In this document: positions 36,777 through 45,118 of the stretch, in pieces
Position numbering within the stretch: the stretch's first letter is position 1
Layout of the letters: every line of letters begins with the position of its first letter
Assembly (NCBI GenBank): GCA_036489765.1
Contig: DASXFE010000018.1
Location: 25,355-89,354, forward strand
Reading direction: 5' to 3'
Source: DATARH01 sp036489765
GTDB lineage: Bacteria > Pseudomonadota > Alphaproteobacteria > ATCC43930 > CGMCC-115725
Length of the DNA: 64,000 nucleotides
The notes under the pieces: model-generated
Told to the model about the DNA's origin: nothing
The model's input: only the letters and a program-made list of their open reading frames with translations
The model's database searches: none
Made by a program: the position numbers and the translations under genes

Positions 36777-39488
36777 TCAAGCGTTCGAAGAATTGGTCTT
36801 TCTTGCTGTCGCCTTCTTGGCGGCGGGCTTGCGCGCCGCGGGCTCTGCCGCCCGCTTGGGTTTTGCGGCAGTCTTCGGCTTTGCCGCAGTCTTGGCTGCC
36901 GGTGCCGCCTTCTTGGCGGCTGGCACAGCTTTCCTTGCGGCTGGCGTCGCCTTGGCGGCTGCGCGTCTGCCGCCGCCGCCGCCGCGGGTCGCCTTGCCCT
37001 TCTCTGCGAGGAGCGCGATGGCCTCGTCGCGCGAGAATAGTTCGGGGTCGGCCGCGCGCGGGAGCGAGGCTAGCGTCGCGCCGGTCGAGACGTAGGGGCC
37101 GAAGCGGCCGCGGTAGAGGCCGATCTTGCCGCCATCGGGGTGTTCGCCCAGTTCGCGGAGGAGCTGCGGTCCGCGGCGCTGCCCGGTTTTCGCCTCGGCC
37201 AGCACGGTCACGGCGCGGTTCAGCCCGATCGTCAGCACATCGTCGTCGCCGCCGAGCGAGGTGTAGCTGCTGCCATGCTTCAGATACGCGCCGAACCGGC
37301 CGATCCCGGCATTGATCTGCTCGCCGGTTTCGGGATGGCTGCCGATCTCGCGCGGCAAAGCGAGGAGCCGGGCAGCCATGTCGAGCGTCACCGCCGCGGG
37401 GTCCATGCCTTTGAGCAGGGCGACCCGTTTCGGCTTGGTGCCGTTGCTGCCTTCGCCGAGCTGGAGGTAATGCCCGTAAGGGCCCTTCTTCAGTGCGATC
37501 GGCTGGCCCGTCGCGGGATCGTTGCCGAGCGCCGTGTCGGTCGCCGTCTCCGGCGCCTCGCTGCTGTCGACGCCAAAGGCGCGGGTGTAGCGGCAGTTCG
37601 GATAATTCGAGCAGCCGATGAACGCACCGTACTTGCCGAGTTTCAGCGCCAGCCGGCCGTCGCCGCATACCGGGCAGGCGCGGGGGTCTTTGCCGGTGCC
37701 GTCGTCGCGGAAGAAATGGCTGCCGAGCCCGTCGTCAAGCGCGGTCAGCACCTGCTTGACCGTCAGCTCCCGGGTACCATCGATCGCGCCGGAGAAGTCC
37801 TGCCAGAATTTGCGCAGCACCTCCTTCCAGTCGATCTTGCCGTCGGAAATGTCGTCGAGCTGGTTTTCGAGGTCGGCGGTGAAGTTGTATTCGACGTAGC
37901 GCTCGAAAAAGCTCGTCAGGAACGCCGTCACGAGCCGGCCGCGGTCCTCGGGGACGAAGCGGCGCTTGTCGAGCTTGACGTAGTCGCGATCCTGCAGGAC
38001 CTGCAGGATCGAGGCATAGGTCGAGGGCCGGCCGATCCCCAATTCCTCGAGCTTTTTGACGAGGCTCGCCTCGGTATAGCGCGGCGGCGGCTGGGTGAAG
38101 TGCTGGCTCGGGGTGACCGGACCGCGGCCGAGCGCATCTTTCGCCTGCATCGCCGGGAGGCGGCGGCCTTCGTCGTCGCCCTCCGGGTCGTCGCGGTCTT
38201 CCTGATAGAGCTTGAGGAACCCGTCGAAGACGATCGTCGACCCGGTCGCGCGCAGCCGTGTCTTGCCGGTGCGGTCGGCGATGTCGACGGCGACCTGGTC
38301 GAGCACCGCCGATTCCATCTGGCTCGCGACGGTGCGTTTCCAGATCAGCTCATAGAGGCGGCGCTGCTCGGCGTCGACATAGCAGGCGACGTCGTCGGGC
38401 TTGCGCGACAGGTCGGTCGGGCGCACGGCCTCATGCGCCTCCTGCGCGTTCTTCGCGGGGCTGCGATAGACCCGCGGCGAACCCGGCAAATAGCGCTGAC
38501 CGAACTCGTCGCCGATCAGCCGGCGCGTCGCGGCGATCGCCTCGCCGGCGATCGCGACGCCGTCGGTACGCATATAGGTGATGAGGCCGACGGTCTCGCC
38601 GGCGAGGTCGACGCCTTCGTAGAGCCGCTGTGCGATCCGCATCGTCCGGCTCGCGCCGAACCCGAGCTTGCGCGACGCCTCCTGCTGCAGGGTCGAGGTT
38701 GTAAAGGGCGGGAACGGGTTGCGGCGGGTCTGGCGCCGCTCGACATTGGCGACCGAGAAGTCGCCGGCGCCGAGGATCGTCGCGACAGCGGCCTTCGCCT
38801 TCGCCTCGTCGTCGAGCGTGAAACGGTCGAGCCGCTTGCCGTCGAGGTCGGAAAGATGCGTGGTGAATTTGTCGCCCGACGGGGTCGTGAACTCGACCTC
38901 GACCGACCAGTATTCGCGCGGCTTGAACGCCTCGATCTCGGCCTCGCGCTCGCAGACGAGGCGCAGCGCCACCGATTGCACACGCCCCGCCGAACGGCTC
39001 CCCGGCAGTTTCCGCCACAGCACCGGCGACAGCGTGAACCCGACCAGATAGTCGAGCGCGCGGCGGGCAAGATAGGCGTCGACGAGCTCGGCATCGATCT
39101 CGCGCGGATGCTCGAACGCGTTGGTCACCGCGCTGCGGGTGATCTCGTTGAAGACCACGCGCTTGACGTCGATCCCTTTCTTCAAGGCGCGGCGGGCAAG
39201 CAGCGCCTCCTTGAGGTGCCACGAGATCGCCTCGCCCTCGCGGTCGGGGTCGGTCGCGAGATAAAGCCGGTCGGCGGTGCGCACCGCCGCGGCGATCTCT
39301 TTCATGTGCTTTTCGGACCTGCCGTCGACCTCCCACGACATGTCGAAATCATCGTCGGGGCGCACCGAGCCGTCCTTGGCCGGCAGATCGCGGACATGAC
39401 CGTAGCTCGCCACGACCTTGTAGTCGTCACCCAGGTATTTGTTGATGGTCTTCGCCTTGGCCGGCGATTCAACGATGACGACGTTCAT
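36777..39488 (-). CDS. topA: DNA topoisomerase I
   Basis: TopA relaxes negatively supercoiled DNA through a 5'-phosphotyrosine. The 903-residue protein has the Toprim domain at the N-terminus (MNVVIVESPAKAKTINKYLG, ATDPDREGEAISWHL), the active-site Tyr305 in GLITYMRTDG, a zinc finger at CPVCGDGRL...GCSNYPNCRYTRAF, and further C-terminal repeats. It ends in a 60-residue Lys/Ala/Pro-rich tail, typical of high-GC alphaproteobacteria, probably a DNA-binding tail. It follows dprA after 51 bases in the pyrB to rpmG series. Confidence 0.96.
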   Translation of the reverse strand: MNVVIVESPAKAKTINKYLGDDYKVVASYGHVRDLPAKDGSVRPDDDFDMSWEVDGRSEKHMKEIAAAVRTADRLYLATDPDREGEAISWHLKEALLARRALKKGIDVKRVVFNEITRSAVTNAFEHPREIDAELVDAYLARRALDYLVGFTLSPVLWRKLPGSRSAGRVQSVALRLVCEREAEIEAFKPREYWSVEVEFTTPSGDKFTTHLSDLDGKRLDRFTLDDEAKAKAAVATILGAGDFSVANVERRQTRRNPFPPFTTSTLQQEASRKLGFGASRTMRIAQRLYEGVDLAGETVGLITYMRTDGVAIAGEAIAATRRLIGDEFGQRYLPGSPRVYRSPAKNAQEAHEAVRPTDLSRKPDDVACYVDAEQRRLYELIWKRTVASQMESAVLDQVAVDIADRTGKTRLRATGSTIVFDGFLKLYQEDRDDPEGDDEGRRLPAMQAKDALGRGPVTPSQHFTQPPPRYTEASLVKKLEELGIGRPSTYASILQVLQDRDYVKLDKRRFVPEDRGRLVTAFLTSFFERYVEYNFTADLENQLDDISDGKIDWKEVLRKFWQDFSGAIDGTRELTVKQVLTALDDGLGSHFFRDDGTGKDPRACPVCGDGRLALKLGKYGAFIGCSNYPNCRYTRAFGVDSSEAPETATDTALGNDPATGQPIALKKGPYGHYLQLGEGSNGTKPKRVALLKGMDPAAVTLDMAARLLALPREIGSHPETGEQINAGIGRFGAYLKHGSSYTSLGGDDDVLTIGLNRAVTVLAEAKTGQRRGPQLLRELGEHPDGGKIGLYRGRFGPYVSTGATLASLPRAADPELFSRDEAIALLAEKGKATRGGGGGRRAAAKATPAARKAVPAAKKAAPAAKTAAKPKTAAKPKRAAEPAARKPAAKKATARKTNSSNA

Positions 39489-39539
39489 GACCAGTTCAAA
39501 CAGCCCAAATCTTTAAGACAGTGCCGGCTTAACAAACGC

Positions 39540-40670
39540 TTAGCGAAGAGACACCAGGTTGCCGGGATGACGCTCGACGCGTCCCGCCAGTTCCAGTTCG
39601 AGGAGAAGCGTGGCGATTGCGGCGGGAGATAACTGGCATTGGCGCACCAATTCGTCAACCGCGACCGGGGTCGGCCCCAGCCGTTCGACCAAAAGATCGA
39701 TGTCGCCGTCGGCCGCGACGGGGGCCGGCGGGACGGGTGGAGGAGGGACCTCGAACGGCAGCCGCAGGGTACGCCGTGGCGCCGGCGGCAGCGGCTGGGC
39801 CCCGTGCAACAGCGGGCCGAGCTGGCTCACGACATCGGCGGCGGTCTCGGTCAGCGTCGCACCGCTGCGCAGGAGGTCGTTGGTGCCGCGGCAGCGCGGG
39901 TCGAGCGGCGAGCCCGGCACGGCAAACACCTCGCGCCCCTGCTCCAAGGCGAACCGGGCCGTGATCAGCGAGCCCGACCGCGCCGCCGCCTCGACTACGA
40001 CGACCCCGAGCGCCATTCCCGAGATGATGCGGTTGCGGCGCGGGAAATGCCGCGCCTGCGGCTCGGTCCCCGGCGGCAATTCGGCGACGACGGCTCCGCG
40101 CTCGGCGAGCGCCCGGTACAGCCCGCGATTCTCCTCGGGATAGACGACGTCCGCTCCGCCGGCGACGACCGCCACGGTGCCGCTTTCGATCGCCCCGGCA
40201 TGGCTGGCCGCGTCGATCCCCCGCGCCATGCCCGAGACGACGACGATCCCCGCCGCTCCGAGCCCGGCCGCCAGATCATGCGCGAGCCTGCGCCCATTCG
40301 CCGAGGCGTTCCGCGCGCCGACGACCGCGACCATCGGCAGGTGCAAAAGATCGGGGTTGCCGAGCGCGGTGAGCACCGGCGGCGCATCCTCGACTGCCGC
40401 GAGATGCGCCGGATACCCCGGCTCGCCCCAGCAGACTAGCGTCGCGCCGATCCGGTCGAGCGCGGCCAATTCCCGTTCGGCGTCGACCCGCGGCATCGCC
40501 TTGAGCCCGCGCCGCCCAAGCTGCGGCAACTGCGCCAGCGCCTCGCCCGCCGACCCGAACCGCCGCAAGAGCGCATAGAACGACACCGGTCCGATGGTAT
40601 CGGTCCGGCACAGGCGCAGCCAGTCGAGGCGTTCCTGCGGTTCGAGCTCGCGGGTGGGCAGAGCGATCAC
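39540..40670 (-). CDS. dprA: DNA-processing protein DprA
   Basis: DprA loads RecA on incoming single-stranded DNA during natural transformation. The 376-residue protein has an N-terminal helical domain (LDWLRLCRTDTIGPVSFYAL), the Rossmann-like core with VGARNASANGRRLA, VSGMARGIDAASHAGAI and PRRNRIISGM, and a C-terminal winged-helix domain (VDELVRQCQLSPAAIATLLLE). Order dprA-topA after plsY is conserved in alphaproteobacteria. Presence does not prove competence. Confidence 0.94.
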   Translation of the reverse strand: MIALPTRELEPQERLDWLRLCRTDTIGPVSFYALLRRFGSAGEALAQLPQLGRRGLKAMPRVDAERELAALDRIGATLVCWGEPGYPAHLAAVEDAPPVLTALGNPDLLHLPMVAVVGARNASANGRRLAHDLAAGLGAAGIVVVSGMARGIDAASHAGAIESGTVAVVAGGADVVYPEENRGLYRALAERGAVVAELPPGTEPQARHFPRRNRIISGMALGVVVVEAAARSGSLITARFALEQGREVFAVPGSPLDPRCRGTNDLLRSGATLTETAADVVSQLGPLLHGAQPLPPAPRRTLRLPFEVPPPPVPPAPVAADGDIDLLVERLGPTPVAVDELVRQCQLSPAAIATLLLELELAGRVERHPGNLVSLR

Positions 40671-40703
40671 TCCCTATAGCGACGGCAACTATAGGGCGAA
40701 GAA

Positions 40704-41288
40704 TCAGCTCTTGGAAAACGAGATGCGGCTTTCGGTACCGCCGATCAGGCGTCGTATGTTCTCGTGGTGGCGCAGGATGATGAGGATCGCGATCACGACG
40801 ACCAGCGCCGCGCTGTGGCTGTCGAGCGTGAGACCGGCGATGACCGCTGCCCCGGCGGTGGCGACCAGCGACGCCAGCGACGAATAGCGGAACAGCACCG
40901 CCATGAGGAGCCAGAGCGCTGCCGCCCCGAGCGCGACCGGCCAAGACAGCGCCAATAACACCCCAAGCCCCGTCGCCACCCCCTTGCCGCCGCGGAAGCC
41001 GAGCCAGACCGGGAAAATGTGCCCGAGGACGACCGCCCCGCCCGCTGCCAGCGCCGCATCGGGGCCCCAGCTCGCCCCGATCCATACCGCGGCGAGGCCC
41101 TTCAGCAGATCGAGCGCCAACGTTGCGGCGGCCAGCGCCTTGTTGCCGGTGCGCAGCACATTGGTCGCGCCGATGCTGCCGGACCCGATGGCGCGAACAT
41201 CGCCATATCCGCAGGCCTTGGTCAGCAGCAGCCCCCACGGGATCGAGCCGAGCAGATAGCCGATAATGGCGGCGAGGATAATGATCAT
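40704..41288 (-). CDS. plsY: Glycerol-3-phosphate acyltransferase PlsY
   Basis: PlsY moves the acyl group from acyl-phosphate (made by PlsX) to glycerol-3-phosphate, the first step of phospholipid synthesis. The 194-residue membrane protein has the three conserved loops: IGSGSIGATNVLRTG, the phosphate-binding FPVWLGFRGGKGVATGLG, and RHHENIRRLIGGTE near the C-terminus. The ATG overlaps the pyrC stop (ATGA), so it is translationally coupled. plsX is also in this window at 49.2 kb. Confidence 0.95.
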   Translation of the reverse strand: MIIILAAIIGYLLGSIPWGLLLTKACGYGDVRAIGSGSIGATNVLRTGNKALAAATLALDLLKGLAAVWIGASWGPDAALAAGGAVVLGHIFPVWLGFRGGKGVATGLGVLLALSWPVALGAAALWLLMAVLFRYSSLASLVATAGAAVIAGLTLDSHSAALVVVIAILIILRHHENIRRLIGGTESRISFSKS

Positions 41289-42565
41289 CGCTGAAAGATA
41301 GTCCGTCCGTCGACGATTGTCCGCATCACCTGTCCCCGGACCGGACGGCCGTCGAAGGGCGCGTTCTTGGATTTCGAACGGAGCGCGTCGGTGTTGATGC
41401 GCCCGGACAGGTCGGGGTCGAAAAGGACGAGGTCCGCCGCCCCCCCTTCCTTGAGCCGTCCGACATCGAGGCCAAGGATCCTCGCCGGGTTGGCCGTCAG
41501 TCGCCGCAACACCTCGATCAGGCTGAGGCGGCCGCCATGGTGGAGTTCCAGCGCCAGCGCCAGGAGGGTTTCGAGCCCGACGATGCCCGCCGTCGCCGAC
41601 GAGAACGGCAGCCGCTTCGAATCCTGGTCCCATGGGGAGTGGTCGCTGGCGATCGCGTCGATCGTGCCGTCGGCGATGCCGTCGACGACGGCCTGCCGGT
41701 CGCTTTCCTCGCGCAGCGGCGGCGACAGTTTGGCGAAGGTGCGGTAGTCGCCGATCGCGGTCTCGTTGAGCACGAAATAGGGCGGGGCCGTGTCGCAGGT
41801 CACGGGAAGCCCGGCCTGTTTTGCGTTGCGGATCGCGGCGATGCCTTCCGCGGTCGAGACATGGGCGGCGTGGTAGCGGGCGCCGGTGATTTCGACGAGG
41901 CGGAGGTCGCGCTCCAGCATGATCACCTCGGCCATCGGGGTGACCCCGGGCAGGCCGAGCCGGGTCGCCGTTTCGCCTTCGGTCACCTCGCCGGCCCCCC
42001 CGAGGGAGGGCTCTTCCGGGTGCTGGATGATAAGCTGGTCGAAGCTGCGCGCGTAAGCGAGGACGCGGCGCATCACCAGCGCATTGGCGATCGCCTTGAC
42101 TCCATCCGTGAAGCCGAGCGCGCCGTTTTCGGCGAGGAGGCCGATCTCGGTGAGCTCCTTGCCGGCGAGGCCTTTGGTCGCCGCAGCGTAGGTGTGGATC
42201 TTGGCGAGCCGTGCCTCGCGCGCGCGCCGGGCGATGAATTCGACGACCGAGACGTCGTCGACCGGCGGCTCGGTGTTGGGCAGCGCGACCATCGTCGTGA
42301 CGCCGCCCGCCGCGGCGGCTTGGCCGCCGCTCTCGATCGATTCCATATGCGCGGCGCCGGGCTCGCGGAGCTGCACGCGCATGTCGACGAGGCCGGGCGC
42401 GAGGCAGAGCCCCTTGCAGTCGATCGTCTTGGCATCGTCGACCACGAGGTTGGTGCCGAGCTGAGCGATGCGGTCGCCCTCGACGAGGAGGTCGCCTGGC
42501 CCGTCGCGGTCGCTCTCCGGGTCGATCAGCCGCGCGTTGCGGAAGAGTTGCCGGGGTCCGCTCAT
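41285..42565 (-). CDS. pyrC: Dihydroorotase-like PyrC lacking the HxH metal motif
   Basis: A 426-residue amidohydrolase of the type I dihydroorotase family, next to pyrB. Overall similarity is clear (TKGLAGKELTEIG, YHAAHVSTAEGIAAIRNAKQ, IASDHSPWDQDSKRL). The first metal motif, normally HxH in DLHVHLREPG, reads DMRVQLREPG, so both histidines are replaced (Arg, Gln). Other ligands appear kept: Asp in GFTDG, His in IIQHPEEP, His in HVST, Asp in SDH. By analogy with the non-catalytic Pseudomonas PyrC', it may be a structural partner of aspartate carbamoyltransferase. That is inference. Start overlaps the pyrB stop (ATGA). Confidence 0.85.
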   Translation of the reverse strand: MSGPRQLFRNARLIDPESDRDGPGDLLVEGDRIAQLGTNLVVDDAKTIDCKGLCLAPGLVDMRVQLREPGAAHMESIESGGQAAAAGGVTTMVALPNTEPPVDDVSVVEFIARRAREARLAKIHTYAAATKGLAGKELTEIGLLAENGALGFTDGVKAIANALVMRRVLAYARSFDQLIIQHPEEPSLGGAGEVTEGETATRLGLPGVTPMAEVIMLERDLRLVEITGARYHAAHVSTAEGIAAIRNAKQAGLPVTCDTAPPYFVLNETAIGDYRTFAKLSPPLREESDRQAVVDGIADGTIDAIASDHSPWDQDSKRLPFSSATAGIVGLETLLALALELHHGGRLSLIEVLRRLTANPARILGLDVGRLKEGGAADLVLFDPDLSGRINTDALRSKSKNAPFDGRPVRGQVMRTIVDGRTIFQR

Positions 42566-43521
42566 TTCAACGCCGGCCCGTTGCCGGGGCCGCGGTCCTG
42601 GCCGAGGATTTCGAGGCAGGCCATCCGCACCGCAACGCCCATCTCGACCTGCTCGCGGATGAGGCTCCGGTCGATGTCGTCGGCGACCTCGCTGCCGATC
42701 TCGACGCCACGGTTCATCGGGCCCGGGTGCATGATGAGGGCGTCGGGCTTGGCGAACTTCAGCTTGTCGTAGTCAAGCCCGAAGAAGTGGAAATACTCCC
42801 GCGTCGACGGCACGAACGAGCCATGCATGCGCTCGAGTTGCAGGCGCAGCATCATCACGATGTCGACGCCCTTGAGCCCCTCCACCATTTCGTGGAAGAC
42901 CTCGACACCGAGCTTCTCGACTGCCGTCGGCAGGAGCGTGCGCGGCGCGACCACCCGGACCCGCGCCCCCATGACGTTGAGGAGCGCGATGTTCGAGCGC
43001 GCGACCCGGCTGTGCAGCACGTCGCCGCAGATCGCGACGATGAGCCCGCCGAGCTTGCCTTTGCGGCGGCGGATCGTCAGCGCGTCGAGGAGCGCCTGCG
43101 TCGGGTGCTCGTGGCTGCCGTCGCCGGCGTTGATGACCGCGCAATCGACCTTTTCCGAGAGAAGCTGCACCGCCCCCGATTCCGGGTGCCGCACGACCAG
43201 CACGTCGGGATGCATCGCATTGAGCGTCATCGCCGTGTCGATCAGCGTCTCGCCCTTCTTCATCGACGAAACCGCGACAGCCATGTTGATGACGTCGGCG
43301 CCAAGGCGCTTCCCGGCGACCTCGAACGAGGTGCGGGTGCGGGTCGAATTCTCGAAAAAGCAGTTGATCAGCGTCCGCCCGCGCAGCGTCGCCTTCTTCT
43401 TTTCGGCCTGGCGGCTCAGCTCGACGTAGGAGTCCGCAAGGTCGAGGACGTGGTTGATGTCGCCCGGCGTCAGCCCCTCGATACCGAGAAGGTGCCGATG
43501 CCGAAATTCAGGTTCCTGCAT
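42562..43521 (-). CDS. pyrB: Aspartate carbamoyltransferase catalytic subunit
   Basis: PyrB condenses carbamoyl phosphate with aspartate, the committed step of pyrimidine synthesis. From the ATG at 43521 it has 319 residues, with the carbamoyl phosphate loop FFENSTRTRTSFE, the SMKKGET loop, HEHPTQALLD and MHPGPMNRGVEI. No pyrI regulatory subunit is nearby. It heads the overlapping series pyrB-pyrC-plsY followed by dprA and topA. The frame is open for 73 more codons upstream but they cross the palindromic repeat and are not conserved. Confidence 0.96.
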   Translation of the reverse strand: MQEPEFRHRHLLGIEGLTPGDINHVLDLADSYVELSRQAEKKKATLRGRTLINCFFENSTRTRTSFEVAGKRLGADVINMAVAVSSMKKGETLIDTAMTLNAMHPDVLVVRHPESGAVQLLSEKVDCAVINAGDGSHEHPTQALLDALTIRRRKGKLGGLIVAICGDVLHSRVARSNIALLNVMGARVRVVAPRTLLPTAVEKLGVEVFHEMVEGLKGVDIVMMLRLQLERMHGSFVPSTREYFHFFGLDYDKLKFAKPDALIMHPGPMNRGVEIGSEVADDIDRSLIREQVEMGVAVRMACLEILGQDRGPGNGPALK

Positions 43522-43636
43522 AAGCTCGGGATCATAAGGAGCGGGGTGGGCGTCAGCAAGGGTGGGTCGGAAGGGCTTGGATTTTGCGGCGATGGGGCTC
43601 CGGGCTTGCGCACTACAGCGCAGGCGATTCGGTGCC

Positions 43637-43695
43637 TGGACCGCGGGCGTCTCGCCCGCTCTTCCGCTGGATACGGGCGAGACGCCCGCGGTCCA
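43637..43695. repeat. Intergenic palindromic repeat, type B, copy 3 (perfect arms)
   Basis: Two 22-base arms, 43637-43658 and 43674-43695, are perfect inverse complements with a 15-base loop; the arm begins TGGACCGCGGGCGTCTCGCC. It lies between the divergent pyrB and MFS genes, so it is unlikely to be a simple terminator of either. The core GGGCGTCTCGCCCG is shared with 10608-10672 and in decayed form with 32543-32591. Confidence 0.8.
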
Positions 43696-43756
43696 CAACG
43701 GTCTGCCATACCCCGCGCAGGATTGACGCCTCCGCCGCATCCCCTATCGTGCGGAA

Positions 43757-44983
43757 ATGTCCGTACCTTCCGCGATCGCCACGCCGCAGGCGGGGGCTCG
43801 CCGCATCGTGCTGATGCTGGCGGGATGCCAGGCGCTCGCGATGACCAGCATGAGCATCCTCGCGACGACGGCCGCGATCATCGGCAACATGCTGGCGACG
43901 AACAAGGCGCTCTCGACCCTGCCCGTGGCGTTGCAGCAGACCGGGATGATGTGCGCGACGATCCCGGCCGCGCTGCTGATGGCGCGAATCGGTCGCCGCG
44001 GCGGGTTCTGGACGGGATCGGCGCTGGGCGCGTCGGGCGGGGTGGTGGCCGGGCTTGCGGTCTGGCAAGCCTCGTTCCCGCTGTTCTGCCTCGGCACCTT
44101 TATGATCGGCAGCTCGAACGGGTTTGCCCAGCAATACCGTTTCGCCGCGGCCGAGAGCGCCGACGAGGCGTTCCGGTCGAAGGCGATCTCGCTGGTTCTC
44201 GCCGGCGGCGTCGTCTCGGGCACGTTCGGGCCCGAGGTCGCCAAATGGTCGCGCGACCTCTTTGCGCCGGTGACCTTTGCCGGCTGTTTCGCGCTGGTCG
44301 TGGCGTTGCAGCTCGCCGCCGCCGCGCTGCTCTATTTCACGCGTCTGCCGCCCCCGCCGCCGCGCGGCCATCTGCGCGGGGAGGGACGCAAGCTGACGAC
44401 GATCATCGCCCAGCCGATCTTCATCGTCGCGCTGCTGTCGGGCATGACGGGATACGGCGTCATGGCGCTCGTGATGACCGCGACGCCGATCGCGATGCTC
44501 GGGTGCGGGTTCGTGTTCCCGGATGCCGCGCTGGTGATCCAGTGGCACATCCTCGGCATGTACGCGCCGAGCTTTGTGACGGGGCATCTGATCGCGCGAT
44601 TCGGGCTCGTCAAGGTGATGACGGCCGGGGCAGGTCTGCTTGCGACCTGTTGCGCGATCAACCTCGCGGGGGTCGGAGAGGCCAATTTCTGGGCCGCGAA
44701 CCTGCTGCTCGGGGTCGGCTGGAACTTCCTCTTCATCGGCGCGACGACGCTGCTGACCCGAACCTACCGGCCCGAGGAGCGCGCCAAGGTGCAGGCGTTC
44801 AACGATTTCATGATCTTCGGCACCTCGACCGTGTCGTCGTTCTCGTCCGGGGCGCTCTTGGCGGGGTTCGGTTGGCCGACGGTGCAATATGCGGTGCTGC
44901 CGGCGGTCGCGGTCGCGCTGACTGCGGTGCTGTGGCTGAGGATACAGACGCGCCGGACGGAGCCGCAATATATCGGGCTTTGA
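43757..44983 (+). CDS. MFS transporter
   Basis: A 408-residue protein with about 12 hydrophobic segments and the loop motif LMARIGRRGGFWTGSALG between helices 2 and 3, which is the conserved basic loop of the major facilitator superfamily. The middle cytoplasmic loop is Pro- and Arg-rich (RLPPPPPRGHLRGEGRK). Many relatives with GSSNGFAQQYRFAAAE-like sequence are annotated only as MFS transporters. Substrate unknown. It is divergent from pyrB and is followed by a hairpin before hppA. Confidence 0.85.
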   Translation: MSVPSAIATPQAGARRIVLMLAGCQALAMTSMSILATTAAIIGNMLATNKALSTLPVALQQTGMMCATIPAALLMARIGRRGGFWTGSALGASGGVVAGLAVWQASFPLFCLGTFMIGSSNGFAQQYRFAAAESADEAFRSKAISLVLAGGVVSGTFGPEVAKWSRDLFAPVTFAGCFALVVALQLAAAALLYFTRLPPPPPRGHLRGEGRKLTTIIAQPIFIVALLSGMTGYGVMALVMTATPIAMLGCGFVFPDAALVIQWHILGMYAPSFVTGHLIARFGLVKVMTAGAGLLATCCAINLAGVGEANFWAANLLLGVGWNFLFIGATTLLTRTYRPEERAKVQAFNDFMIFGTSTVSSFSSGALLAGFGWPTVQYAVLPAVAVALTAVLWLRIQTRRTEPQYIGL

Positions 44984-45042
44984 GCAACTCTAAGGTGCGG
45001 TTGCCTCTTTGTTGCGCTTCTGGCATGTTGCGACTGCCCTGA

Positions 45043-45090
45043 CCTGCCCCCAGTCGCGCCATGGGCGCGGCGCTTGTGGGCAGGTTTTTT
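45043..45090 (+). terminator. Hairpin plus U-run between MFS gene and hppA
   Basis: CCTGCCC (45043-45049) pairs with GGGCAGG (45078-45084); an inner GC-rich pairing around ATGGGC extends it, and six T residues follow directly. This is a classic intrinsic terminator shape. It may end the MFS transcript, or act as an attenuator in the hppA leader since it is only 29 bases before the hppA start. Confidence 0.6.
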
Positions 45091-45118
45091 CTACCGTTCT
45101 TCGAGGGGAATTTTGCCG

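Noticed and set aside
43522..43740. N-terminal extension of PyrB by 73 residues
   Set aside because: The extension crosses the type B palindrome and has no family similarity; normal PyrB length is reached from 43521.
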